A stretch of 64,000 bases of DNA from Neurospora tetrasperma FGSC 2508 (GCF_000213175.1 NW_009799101.1:826077-890076); one strand, 5' to 3'. Positions 14,612 through 26,366 are shown, numbered from the stretch's first letter. Notes: a model not told the origin generated them from the letters alone. A program made the numbers and translations.

Positions 14612-16980
14612 AATGTCGGCAGGGAAGAGCGGTTGCTGGCACGGTCGCAGTCGTGAATACTGTCACTGTAGGAGCTTTCGTCAATAGATGGCGGTGGAGA
14701 AAGCTGCGATGATGTCTTTGGCCATGCCGAAGGAGAAGGATGAAGATCAGCGAAGACCAGCTCAACCAAGAATCCTCGCAACGATTACAGGACGATACCT
14801 GGGGAGGCGTCAATGGGCTAGTGTCGTTGTTGGACAAACGCTGTGAGCAGGCCGAAGACGAAGTGAGGCGATGGTGGTGCCCGCGTCGAGCATCTGCAAA
14901 CCTTGAGGGCAGTAAAACCGGATGACAAGAATTGGATGCCCACATCCTGCACCAACATCAAGTTCTAGCCAGTGTTCTGTCGGCATCCTCCATTACATGC
15001 CAAAGTCGCTCCATCGACGCAGATGAGATCAACTTGAAATCCCGTCCTCCCAGATTTCCGAAAGACTGAACTGCATAAATGGACGGATGCATTGGTGGAC
15101 ACTTGCCAAAACTATCCAATTCATCGCGCCTTCCTTCAACCTTATCAAATTGTTCCAAGCCCGCTTTGGACGCAAGACGCACAGAAAACGAAAAAAAAAA
15201 AGTTACTGGGAAAAATCGTCAACCAAATCCCGCTCCAAACGGCTCATCTTCAGCCTGCAACACCCAGTAAATTGATCCCCTTGATCGACCCCCATTCGCA
15301 ACATCCACAGTATCTGTATCACCATTCGAAAATAAGAAATCATCTCTCCCTTGACCGCGCGACACATCAACCTTACAGATTTCCCCTGATGGGATATCCA
15401 TTATTACCCTCTGAGAAATGGCATGGCACTTGCCAGACGTCGAATCCCTCCACCATATCCCATCCTTCTCGCTCTTGGCTGCTAACGGCCTTTTCTCCAG
15501 ATCATCTTCGGTTCTCGGTACCACTTGTCGATCCCATGACATGGGCTCTTGTCGTCGCATGTGTCGTCATACATGTGCTGACCTGTCCAACGGGGAAAAA
15601 AGGAAGCTGATACCCAATCTACCAATGCGGCTCAAAAGCATGTCATGCCTTCTTTTCCCTGGCTGCCCTACCATTTGCCGGCCTGGACTCAGGGGAACAT
15701 GACACTTTCCGATCTGTGGAGAACCGCGAGCCAACAGGGACAAAAGCATCGATGACGGCAGCAGATCCTGGCCCCGGCGAGCCCAGCGCCCTAATGCCCA
15801 AAGAAGCAGCAAAGAAAGTCGGAGGTCCAGTACAACCAATAAAACGCGCTCACGGCCGGCCGGCGATGGAAGGCTGCATCGTGGACCAGCACTCGCAGAG
15901 AATGCAAGGAACACTAGGACAGGGATGTCACTCAGGCGAACGCTAGCGAACACTGGGGGCGGGTCGATGATCTGTGCGGCCCCGGTCTGTTTCTCTTCTG
16001 GGTTGGGAAACGAAATGGTACCTCGGCCGGTTGGGTAAAAACACCAATCACGTCGGGACTGGACCCCGGCAGGCCTAGATTTCAGGTCCCCACAACAAAC
16101 CTGTGCAGCTGCGATGGACCTCTGAGAGCTCGAGCTCGGGCAGCTCAGCGCTCCAGTCCCTGTTTTGGAAGCCACCCTGGGGAGCCACGGGGGTTTGATA
16201 TTGGGAGCGACACGGCGGCGATCTGGCAAACGCAGAGAGCCCTCGCAAGTCGCAAGCCCTCAGCTCCTGGTCAGCTCCTGGGCCGGGGACCTGGGCGCAA
16301 GCTGGGGCTGGTCAGCTCCTGTTTACCAGCCTCCTCGTAAAGGCCTTCAAGACTCGCAATTTGCTATTTCCCCTTCCCTCGAACCACCCCCCGGATCGCG
16401 CCAGTTGCCAAACCCTGACCCTCTTTCACTCTTTTTTGCTTGCGCTTCTAGCGGTTCCAATCGACGTCGACTCGTGCTGTTCTGCTGTCCTCTCCACCTG
16501 TCGCTGCGTACATCCCATCGTCGGTGAGTTTGCTGTTCTTTTCTTGATGCTCACAGAGAAGCCCTTTGGAACCCGAACAGAAGGAGTCCCAAACAGTCGG
16601 TGACGGGCCCGGACGGCGCGGGCTAGGGGCCTGACGGGGCGTCATTGCGGAGCATTGGCAACTCGCATTATCCACTCCGAACGGCCCCCCAAAAGCCCCA
16701 ACCTCCAGCGAAAGCTCCCAGCTTCCCCGGCCGGATGCCCCGTAATCACGGAGAGAAACCCGTCGCAACCGCTCCGGGCGCGACCGTCGCATCACGGCGA
16801 TTTTGTCCGCGCCCGCCGATTCACACTAACGTTCTCCCTTTGTTATCGGTGCCTGCCCGTACCGTACCGGTACCGCTACCATATACCCGTGCGCCCCCGC
16901 TGACCACTGCCCTTCCTCCGCAGGCTTGACGCATCCCAATTATTAGATGTCGATTTGACCGCCGCTACCTTCCTCTCGCC
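14612..16980. other. Divergent intergenic region, unknown gene / wsc
   Basis: About 2.4 kb between two divergent genes. Several 100-220-codon open frames occur on both strands (for example 15092-15610 plus and 15567-16229 minus), but they lack recognisable domains and overlap each other, so I do not call them. A short repeat of GGTCAGCTCCTG occurs three times at about 16259-16322. The 3' part (16640-16980) is C-rich and pyrimidine-rich, as expected of the wsc leader. Confidence 0.45.
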
Positions 16981-18118
16981 ATGTCGGTAAAAGAACACCA
17001 CAGCACTGTTGGTGCCATCGCCGAGGCTGTCGCCGAAGCTGCCCACGGTGACTTGCCCGGTACCAAGGGCCACCATCCCATCTCGGCCGTCATTGGTACT
17101 GCCATCACCGGCGGCAGGCAAAATGCCGGCACTAAGGGCTATTTGACTGTACGTCATCCCGTCACTCCCTCTTCCACATGCGCGTCCTAGATGCGCTCAT
17201 ACGGCAACACCATGAAGTCGAACAGGTACAGGGGAAGGCCGTCATAAAGGATTGAAAGCATCATGGTAATGGATACTGACCTCATCGTTCACCTCAGGCC
17301 TACCTCAAGCAGCTGGAGACCAACCCCCTCCGTACCAAGATGCTCACTGCCGGTACCCTGGCAGGTAGCCAAGAATTGCTCGCATCATGGCTCGCCAAGG
17401 ATCGCAACAAGAATGGCAACTACTTCACGGCCCGCGTCCCCAAGATGGCCACCTACGGCGCCCTTGTTAGCGCTCCCTTGGGCCATTTCCTCATCTGGAT
17501 CCTTCAGAAGATGTTCCAGAACCGCAAGAGCTTGAGGGCCAAGATCCTCCAGATTCTTGTCAGCAACTTGATTGTGCGTCAACGTCCCCTGACCCTTATG
17601 CCTTGAGCGTGGTTAACCCTATCTTCTTTCATGTCCAGGTTGCCCCGATTCAAAACTCGGTATATCTTGTTGCCATGGCCATTATCGCCGGCGCCAAGAC
17701 ATGGAAGCAAGTCCAAGCGACCGTACGTGTCGGCTTCTGGAAGGTCATGAAGGTCAGCTGGCTCTCATCGCCCCTCTGCCTGGCCTTTGCCCAGAAGTTC
17801 TTGCCCGAAGCCGCCTGGATGCCCTTCTTCAACCTTGTTTCCTTCTTCATCGGTACCTATATCAACTACATTACCAAGAAGAAGCGCCTCGCGGCTTTGC
17901 GCAGGAAGCACTTTGGCGACGGTGCTCACGGCGACCATAGACATGATCGTGAGCGGGAGCGTGATCGTGAGCGTGAGCGCCATAGCAGCCCCCCTCACGG
18001 CCACGGCCCTTCCCACGGCGGCCGTCCCATCAACCCTACTCTCGGCAGCCATCACGGAGGTGGTCCCGTCCCGCCTCCTCAAGACTACCCTTCTCTCGGC
18101 CAGAACCCCCGTTACTAA
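16981..18118 (+). CDS. wsc: Mpv17/PMP22-family peroxisomal membrane protein, Woronin sorting complex WSC
   Basis: A PMP22/Mpv17-type peroxisomal membrane protein. In Neurospora, WSC gathers HEX assemblies at the peroxisome membrane during Woronin body formation and links them to the cell cortex; Woronin bodies plug septal pores after wounding. Exons are 16981-17148, 17298-17573 and 17639-18118, giving 307 residues. Visible features: an N-terminal Ala/His-rich segment; AYLKQLETNPLRTKMLT, the typical Mpv17 start; several hydrophobic helices (APLGHFLIWIL, NSVYLVAMAIIAGAKTW, CLAFAQKFLP); and the C-terminal family block FFNLVSFFIGTYINYITKKK. After this comes a charged and low-complexity tail with Arg-Glu repeats and Gly/Pro/His-rich sequence (about residues 245-307). 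The tail is longer than that of metabolic Mpv17 proteins and favours the WSC assignment over a generic PMP22 paralogue. Confidence 0.88.
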
Positions 18119-19197
18119 GCATAAATGCTTTATCGGGCCAGCTCAAGTTACGGTGATGGACATCGAGTTCGAGCTGCGGATGGATCGTGACTGCTATGTG
18201 AACACACTGCCCCGGGATTACCCCTGATATATGATACCAATTATGAGAGTGGGGTCCTCGTTGAACCAACATCCGCGCCAGTCCGCCAGGTAGGCCCACC
18301 ACAAGAAGACAGGTACAACCCAGCCACACACATAAAGCGACACTAATACAACGGATCTCCTGACGAAACGATTATGTGTAGATGAAGATACATTGGGGTT
18401 GTACATTGGAGAGAGGAGAATTAAGGAAGAAACGAGATCTTTTGAACACTGGCTTCTTTGACATCTTTTTTTTGCAAGGCGCGGGAAAAAGCCGGAGCAA
18501 GTTGGATGCTGCGTGTGAATGAATGTATTATCTCTGTTATTACGTGTGCTTATTTGACGATGGATACCTGAATGTGTCACTGAGATGTCCGCGTTTACTG
18601 TTTGTGAACTCCTGCTCTGATTTCCATTCTCGGTCCCTAGACTACATGTTCTAGTTCTCGGTGATTGGGAAGGGGAATGGAATGATGAAATGACATTACC
18701 CTCGATACAGGTACCACCCGCTCTTCTCGCTTTCAGCGGAAAATGAAATCTGTTCCAGCACTTGGAATAGACTGCACGACTCCAACCGAGCCTAGTCACA
18801 TCATAGTCCAGCCAGGCTCGTACGTATCCCATGACAGCACCTTCCTCCAGCATCCAAACATTTGCCTAAAGCTTTCCGGCTGACGCCCAGGATTGCCTGA
18901 TGAACATGCAAGATGTGAAGTGCCTATTTTGCCACGGGCTGCTTTTTGTGCCTTTCCTTCCATTCCCTCCACCTGACAGTCGGCACGGGCTGCGAGACAT
19001 GGTTGGAGCGTTCCGGAGAATGCGGTGAACTTGGGTGCTTTCCCAATTACCACGGCGCGCGACAGTGCCCGGTCATCGCTGATCCACGTGAAGACACTGC
19101 TATCTTGGGACCAGCAACTCAGTGCGTGCCTATCGGGAGAACCCATAGCGACGTTGTGGCCAATCTCATGCCGATGTTGTCTTCACACCGTCGCCGC
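18119..19197. other. Convergent intergenic region, wsc / snf8
   Basis: About 1.1 kb between the stops of wsc and snf8. It carries the two 3' UTRs. The 211-codon minus-strand frame at 18218-18853 has no recognisable family and is not called. Confidence 0.45.
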
Positions 19198-20120
19198 TCA
19201 GTCAAACCCTTCTAATGGAAGATCACCTTCGAGCATAAACCCAGGACTCCAATACTCCCACTCAATACCCTGCTTGTCAACCCAAAGCATACCCTCGCCC
19301 ACAAGATCCTCCAACGCCGTTTGCGCTCGTGCTCTCGTCCATCGCAGGTTATCCATCAACATTGACACGCTGACGTATCCCAACACCTGGGCTGCTTCTA
19401 GCACGGCGCTCTGATCCGTGTTTAGTTCCTTGGGCACAGAGCGAATATACTGCTTGCTCCCAACCTTGATAACCGAATAAGCCGACCCAAGAGGCTTAAG
19501 TGTCCCTACGGCGCGAAGAATATCATCTCTGTTAATCGTGTCAGCCTCTCCATTCATTCGTTGATCCACCCACCGACACACTCTTAGAAGGTCCAAGAAA
19601 ACAAATAAAAAAAAGCCAAAAGAAAAAAAACAGAAGGATAAACCTACTCAGTAACCCCCTGAACCCCCATCCCCTCTACCCGTCCCTTCACCACCCTCTC
19701 CCTCACCATCCCCACCTCAATCAGCCCTCCGTTCTCCCCTCTCGTCTCCCCACAGACCTCCACCACCCTCACCGCCAGCTCAAAATAAAAGTCATTCACC
19801 GTCCGCCCCAGCAACTGCGCCCACATACTATCCCCTTTCCCCTTGCTGTCGCCATGTCCACTACTAGCCAAAAGCGGATCCACCCCGATAGCCGCGCACA
19901 TGCGCGCAAACTGTGCCCGGAAAGTAGGGTTGGACTTGATGTCTTTGGCGTGCGTGGCGGCGAATTGCTGTAACAGGGAGCGGAAGACGGAGAGTTGGGT
20001 CTCGAGAGCCGAGGCTTGCGAGGAGCGCAAGGCGGAGCCGTGCGTGGCGTATTGTGCGGAGGTGAGGCGGGAGCGGTCAAAGGCTGCGAGGCCGACTGCT
20101 TTGTTTTTGCGGTGGGACAN
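19198..20120 (-). CDS. snf8: ESCRT-II subunit Vps22/SNF8 (EAP30)
   Basis: Vps22/SNF8 is a winged-helix subunit of ESCRT-II that sorts ubiquitinated cargo into multivesicular endosomes. Exons are 19648-20120 and 19198-19528, giving 267 residues. The intron (19529-19647) has a GTAGGT donor and AACAG acceptor. The N-terminus reads SHRKNKAVGLAAFDRSR, matching the family's start, and the two visible bases before it are TG, so the A of the ATG is the first masked base of the assembly gap (20120). Downstream are LETQLSVFRSLLQQFA, FRAQFARMCAAIGVDPL, WAQLLGRTVNDFYFELAVRV and, in exon 2, DDILRAVGTLKPLGSAY and WTRARAQTALEDLV, all typical of the EAP30 domain. The C-terminal winged helix ends in WEYWSPGFM. 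The length equals the normal family size, so nothing else need be in the gap. Confidence 0.92.
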
Positions 20121-20954
20121 NNNNNNNNNNNNNNNNNNNNNNNNNNNNNNNNNNNNNNNNNNNNNNNNNNNNNNNNNNNNNNNNNNNNNNNNNNNNNNNN
20201 NNNNNNNNNNNNNNNNNNNNNNNNNNNNNNNNNNNNNNNNNNNNNNNNNNNNNNNNNNNNNNNNNNNNNNNNNNNNNNNNNNNNNNNNNNNNNNNNNNNN
20301 NNNNNNNNNNNNNNNNNNNNNNNNNNNNNNNNNNNNNNNNNNNNNNNNNNNNNNNNNNNNNNNNNNNNNNNNNNNNNNNNNNNNNNNNNNNNNNNNNNNN
20401 NNNNNNNNNNNNNNNNNNNNNNNNNNNNNNNNNNNNNNNNNNNNNNNNNNNNNNNNNNNNNNNNNNNNNNNNNNNNNNNNNNNNNNNNNNNNNNNNNNNN
20501 NNNNNNNNNNNNNNNNNNNNNNNNNNNNNNNNNNNNNNNNNNNNNNNNNNNNNNNNNNNNNNNNNNNNNNNNNNNNNNNNNNNNNNNNNNNNNNNNNNNN
20601 NNNNNNNNNNNNNNNNNNNNNNNNNNNNNNNNNNNNNNNNNNNNNNNNNNNNNNNNNNNNNNNNNNNNNNNNNNNNNNNNNNNNNNNNNNNNNNNNNNNN
20701 NNNNNNNNNNNNNNNNNNNNNNNNNNNNNNNNNNNNNNNNNNNNNNNNNNNNNNNNNNNNNNNNNNNNNNNNNNNNNNNNNNNNNNNNNNNNNNNNNNNN
20801 NNNNNNNNNNNNNNNNNNNNNNNNNNNNNNNNNNNNNNNNNNNNNNNNNNNNNNNNNNNNNNNNNNNNNNNNNNNNNNNNNNNNNNNNNNNNNNNNNNNN
20901 NNNNNNNNNNNNNNNNNNNNNNNNNNNNNNNNNNNNNNNNNNNNNNNNNNNNNN
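20120..20954. other. Assembly gap 1 (N run, 835 positions)
   Basis: A run of N. It begins at the first base of the inferred snf8 start codon and so hides the snf8 promoter. Confidence 0.99.
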
Positions 20955-21258
20955 AGGGGAAGCGGGTGAGTGCGTGATGGGGGTGGGAGTTGTGAGGGTT
21001 GCTTGGTCTGTTCGGTTATGTGTCTTGAGTGGATGGGTATTCTGGTGGCTGCCAATAGAAATGGTGTGTTCGGTGATGACTGAATGGGATGGGTTGGAGA
21101 TCCAAAGACCTTTGTTTATATAGGTGAGACGTGGCAGTGGGATTGAGTGAAGCTGGAAATGAGGATGAAGATGGAAAGTCAAAAGCGGAGATGTGAGGTT
21201 GACGTTGGGTGGAAGAGTCGGAGTGGGATTCGGGAAGCGGGTTGATGGAGCTGTGCTG
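20955..21258. other. Flank between gap 1 and element 1
   Basis: About 300 bp of ordinary composition, G-rich on the plus strand (C/pyrimidine-rich on the snf8 strand). It probably belongs to the snf8 upstream region. No gene is seen. Confidence 0.4.
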
Positions 21259-21266
21259 GGCATGTG

Positions 21267-21333
21267 TTCCCACACTCAAACGCCTGTGCAGTCTTGGCGG
21301 GGTGTGTGCGTGCACACACACACACACACCGCA
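21267..21333 (+). repeat. Left terminal inverted repeat of element 1
   Basis: About 67 bp, pairing with 25841-25912 in reverse complement. It contains the microsatellite (CA)n at about 21313-21329. It is GC-normal, in contrast to the mutated interior, as expected for a stretch too short to trigger RIP. Confidence 0.8.
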
Positions 21334-24300
21334 TTTAACAAATCTGGCCATTTGACATCGCTTTATACGATTTAACTCAATTGTTTAATAATGAAATCTA
21401 CCCAAAACTGGTGTAAAAAGTCGATATTTTGATGCTCTAAACCGTATAATTATTTATTTTGATATTTATATTATCTTTTAAACCGTTATTAATATAGTGT
21501 ACTATCCCAGTACCCGCTAGAAGGTATTAATAATAATAATACTAGTAAATAATAAGCATTCTAATAATATCGCTAAGACTATTAGTATAAGTATAAGGAG
21601 TATGTAGAAGTATAAATGTATTTTAGCAGATATTAGTAAGGTGTTTCTACCGTCGCGAGCCCCTCAAAATATTAGAAAGTTTCCTATATAAGTACTTAAA
21701 GTATAGTATATACTATATTACTCTCTATATTTTATTAATTATAATTAATAACATAAAGGAAGTTATAAACTCCCTTGTATTAAAACCTAATTTATACTTT
21801 AATAAAATTTATACCTTTTTAGTTAACGAATATAACGTATACGTTTCGACCGAAACTATATAGTAGTACCTTCGATAGGAGAAGTAGAAGAAGAAGCGAC
21901 TTTATATAAAGGTATTATAATAATCCCCTATACTAGTAGTTAAATAAATATTCAAGATTTTTCTATTTATTATAAAAATATTTATATTCTATAACGAATC
22001 TAGTACGGATCGAAGAGATAGCGTTTATTATATTAACTAGGCACCCTATAGCGCTACTATAATAGTATTAAACAAATTTATTCATAGTACGTAGTATTAT
22101 TTCCTCCTAATTATTATAATAGATGGATTATTCAATATATTAGTATTTAGAAGTAAAATAGACTTAGCCGGGGTCTAAAACTAGATAGTAAAATACTTAC
22201 TCCCTAAATAAATCTATTTTCCAGTTGTAATAATATTTTGGTAATAAATAATGCTAATTAATACCCCCGTACTAAACTCTAGTACGTATATAATTAGAAG
22301 GGGGTTCTATTATAGTATTTACTACTATACTCTCCCGAATTTAACTTTATTAAAATATATTTTAGCCATTTGAAACGGTAATTTAAGAGAGTATATTGTA
22401 ACGAGGGTAGTAATAAGATATTAAATAACAAATTTATTACGTTCCTTAAACAATTAATATAGGACTTAGGGTATAGAATATAATAGATCTATAATTATTT
22501 TAAGAATATAAAGTTAATAATAGATCGATTTAATAATATTAATAAAGAGTATAGGGAGTTGTATACTAATGAGCTAATCGAATATAGAGAGACGAGTACT
22601 ATATTTGGACGGCGGTAGAGGGTATAGAAGGGAGAGATAGATTTATATATATTAAATTGAATTATATATTAGAAATACTAAAAATATTAAACATACTAGA
22701 TGTACTAAAAGTACTGGAAATTGTATTTATTTATATAACAATACTAAAATACTAGAAACCCCCCTCTTTTACTATAAATCGATTCGTAATATCGTTATCG
22801 CTCGCTAGAACTACTAGTAATATTGCTTACTATAGAAGCGAGAATTCTAGCAATATTATATTCGAATATAATATTAAACCGGGGTTTAAAATATATATTA
22901 ATTAATTAAATTATAGTAATAGGAATTAGAAGGTATATTTACTATAGTTTAATTGTATTACTAATACTACGTGTTTAATTTTAAGAAAGTCTTTAATACT
23001 GTCCTTAAATACTATATAAAGGTCGTAGTTGAACCCCAGCCTCGTAAATTATTCTACCGGCTATTCTTTAAATATAAATATATTGGGAGGCGCCTCTTTA
23101 TCTTGGAATTTATTCTTCAAAACGATTAAAACTCTATATGCTAATACTATTTTAATTAATATTCTAATATAATAATACCTATAGAACGCTTTAAAAAATT
23201 CGGTAATAATCTTTTTAACTGGCCGATTAAGCGGAGCGGGGGGTAGTAGTAACGAACGAAAATTGAAAATTAAGGGTATAAACGGACGTAGTATAAATAA
23301 CTCTCTAACTTCTACTGGGGATTTTCTAATTTCTTTACCCTTATCCTCCTCGCCTACTATTAATAGCAATATAATTAATAGTAGTATTCGTAGCCAAGTA
23401 AAGACTATAATCGCTATAGAAATATAAAGAGGGTTAGTATTAGCGTGCCTAGTAATAAGAGTCTTATAATCGGTTAGGTACCTATAAAATATAGTAATAA
23501 AATAATTTAAGGATGTATACAAATTAATAGTTACTACTTTACCCAATAGAAGGAGAGTACTTACTATATTATAATTATAATTATCTATAATTATTAAGTT
23601 AATAATAGAACTATTAGCGGTATAAGGAGGAGGTAATTAGATTTAGAGAAATTAAAAGTAAGGAGGGAAATATTAGTAAGGTAGCGGGTATAGTAAGTAT
23701 AAGGGAGGAGGGTATAGCTAATATAAACTTCTAAAATTATCCTTCCTTAACGTAATTTATAATAAACTATTTATAGTCTCTATATTAGTACTACTATTAC
23801 TATTATTAATATTATTAATAATATTGATATCAATTAATAGATTATTACTTCCTCCCTTACATTTACTACTATTATTAATACTAAAGGCGGCTACTACCTT
23901 ATTACTTAATATCTCTTGTACTAAATTACTAAGCGGGTTAATTACTATAGCCTTCTCTAGCGAGATCGCGTATATTTACTTACTTATATTCTTAATATTA
24001 AAGTTATAATAGGTTATACTCCCGTTAATAATATAGTATATTTAATACTTAATAGCCTTATTGTAATTTTTATACTTATAATTAAGACTGTACGCCTATA
24101 CCTATACCAGCTCCTAATATATAGTACCGCATAGCTTTACCCCCGTACGCTCCTCTTACTATTAGTCTTCTTCTAAATTCTTCTTGACTTCTACTAGTAT
24201 AGTATTTGTTGTAACGCGTTTAGACTTCTTAGTACCAGCTAGAGTCTATAATCTTTGTAATAATAGTATATCGGCTATTTATAAAGTAATAAAGGGATTA

Positions 24301-24954
24301 ATTAAACTACGAGAAGGGGTAGGAATAGAAAGTATATTACTATAGGAGGATAGGGTAGTAGGGATTTTACTAGCAGGTAGGTCAATTAACCGAAATTTAA
24401 ATAATATAGTAAAATAATAGTTCTAACTAATATAATAGAAGTACGACTTTATAATAGTCTTATACTCAAAATTACTATACCCATTAAAGAATTTCTTCCT
24501 AAAAATAATCTTATTATAAATAATAACCCGGGCGCAATAATTATTATAAGTAGCAGTAGTATAATTAATATTATATAAAGAGACTAACTATTTAATCCCT
24601 ACAGCTATATTATTATTAATAATCTTTTATACGTAATTTTACTATAGTTATTTAATTTCGCTAAGTAGGGTCGTCTTAAACTACTACTCGTAGAATTTAC
24701 TATTATTTTATTTAACTTCTATCTCTCTAAATATATTATAGTCTTTAATAGGGGGTAATTTATTATAATTAGCAGTAATATACGAATTAACTATGTTAAA
24801 TCAAACTATTATTAATTTAAGGTATTTAGGAAGCGGCGGCGGTAATACTAGAGCAACCGGCTTATAGGTAGCGCGGGGCTGGACTAGTAGCGCTAAAGCA
24901 ATTAATTTAATTAGGGAAGCTATATTAATATTATTATTTTCCAAAAGATAAAAT

Positions 24955-25325
24955 AAAGTATCGAAAGCTGTCACGGGGCTGGCACCCAGAGGTATTTGCC
25001 TGGCTGGCACCCGTGTAAGCCAGGCATACCTTCTAGTTAGGTGCACTGGCTAGACGGCTGTCGGCAGCCGTCTTGGCGCCGGATGCACTGCGTGCCATTG
25101 GGTGCATCCCTCGGGAGCCGCACGGGCCACATTTCTGGCCTTGGCATTTCTGGCACCTTCAATGCCCACCGCATTTTGTGTATTTAGCTGGAAGCTCTGT
25201 GCTAGTAGGGTACAGACTTCCCTCTTCCTCTTTGTCGATTATTTCAAGCTCTTTTCAAGGCCTACCTGCGTGTATACCTCGTAGATCCCTTACAAAAGCC
25301 CGCTTCTTAAGGGTAAAGCGGACGG
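24955..25325. repeat. GC-rich, hairpin-bearing island inside element 1
   Basis: About 370 bp of normal GC content embedded in the AT-rich block. It holds three inverted repeats in the first 160 bp: TGCCTGGCT/AGCCAGGCA (about 24998-25027), a perfect 8-bp stem GACGGCTG/CAGCCGTC with loop TCGG (25053-25072), and GGATGCA/TGCATCC (25081-25109). CTGGCACCC occurs twice upstream. RIP stops sharply at both sides, so this segment was probably not part of the repeated sequence when RIP occurred, or was inserted later. I see no gene in it. Confidence 0.5.
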
Positions 25326-25840
25326 AGAATTATTATTCGACCTTATTATTATTACTAGAATCCTCTTCACTACTAAAAATTTTAATAGGTATTACGGGCT
25401 TAGGGGGGGATAATGGCAGCTCTAGTATTAAATCCCTAGCAGTAGGGGCCTTCCTCTTCTTCTTAATAGTAGCCTTCTTAAGAATAATTTTAATAAGATC
25501 AACCTTCTTCTTAGAAGGGATAGTTTTAAAGATAGCTTTAATAAATTACTCGGCTTTATAATTCTTCTTTCTAAAGTGGGAGGAGGTATATTATAGAATT
25601 ATTAAATTAGAATCTTCCTTATTTTAATCTTCGTTGAAGTAGACTACTAGCGCGCCGCTTTGAATACGGGAGCGCTTTACGCCGGCGGGTTTTAAATTAA
25701 GAATTATCTTAAGAGGTATTATCGCAATGGATTTAATTAATTACTAGTATTTTGATTATTTTGCATATTGAAATAGCTTTAAAATGATTTAGAAATTGTC
25801 ATCAAATAATGAATTTTGACGAAGTTGAACAATATAGAAG

Positions 25841-25912
25841 TGCGGTGTGTGTGTGTGTGTGTGCACGTACGCACCTCTTGCCAAGACTGCACAGGCGATT
25901 GAGTGTGGGAAT
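25841..25912 (-). repeat. Right terminal inverted repeat of element 1
   Basis: About 72 bp, the reverse complement of 21267-21333 with a few differences and a longer (GT)n run (about 25845-25862). Confidence 0.8.
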
Positions 25913-25920
25913 GGCATGTG

Positions 25921-26366
25921 GGGCGCATGAGTAAGTAGCCCCTTCCCGTCCCGTCACCAGAACAGGGAAGTTCCATTGTTACGTAGTTAGTTACATATGT
26001 CTACACCGTACGCTTCAATTTGTGCCCTTGCTCGTGATATTGGAGTTCAACATCAACAGTCTTATAAAAATACCATTGTACCCTAGTTGCATAGATAGTG
26101 TGGACGCGTTGAGACCTTGGACTGGTGAGGTAAGACCATCAAACGAGCGACGGTACCATTTCACCAAACCAACGCACTTCTTTCTTGTTTATCCAGCAAT
26201 GTACATATGACATACAGATGACCATGGAATCATCGAGGCCCATGCTCCATTGGATGCACGTTATAGTGTTTCTTTCACATGTCATCACTCTTAACTCACA
26301 AGTTTATGCTATGCGAGCAATCTCTTGTCCGTGTTGTGGATAACAACCCAACCGTACTTCATCTCC
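25921..26366. other. Flank between element 1 and aar2
   Basis: About 450 bp of ordinary composition just outside the duplicated target word, running to the aar2 stop. It presumably carries the aar2 3' UTR. No gene is seen. Confidence 0.45.

Larger units (their letters stand above)
21259..25920. mobile_element. Degenerate AT-rich element with terminal inverted repeats and 8-bp target duplication
   Basis: A bounded, very AT-rich block. The sequence 21267-21333 is repeated in inverted orientation at 25841-25912: both copies begin (reading inward) TTCCCACACTCAA, continue with near-identical sequence including CAGTCTTGGC, and end in a (CA)n run and CCGCA. Directly outside both ends is the same 8-base word in the same orientation, GGCATGTG (21259-21266 and 25913-25920), which reads as a target-site duplication. 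The interior (about 4.5 kb) is almost free of CpA/TpG while CpG survives, the signature of RIP, and no intact coding frame remains. An 8-bp duplication with inverted ends fits a hAT-like DNA transposon, but no transposase is recognisable, so the superfamily is open. The element looks old and heavily broken. Confidence 0.7.

Noticed and set aside
15092-16229. Overlapping frames of 172 and 220 codons upstream of wsc
   Set aside because: They lie on opposite strands, are low-complexity, have no domain and lack supporting splice or leader features.
19644-21275. Long open frames spanning the first N run (and similarly 46715-47966 over the second)
   Set aside because: They are open only because N codons are read as X. 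They are not evidence of coding beyond the real snf8 exon.
23061-23546. 161-codon frame in the AT-rich block, and 25073-25561 across its GC island
   Set aside because: Composition is Ile/Leu/Tyr-rich as expected of mutated AT-rich DNA. No motif is recognisable, so they are treated as remnants only.
21259-25920. Element 1 as an LTR-type element
   Set aside because: Its end repeats are inverted, not direct, and are only about 70 bp long. No long direct repeat pair was seen.
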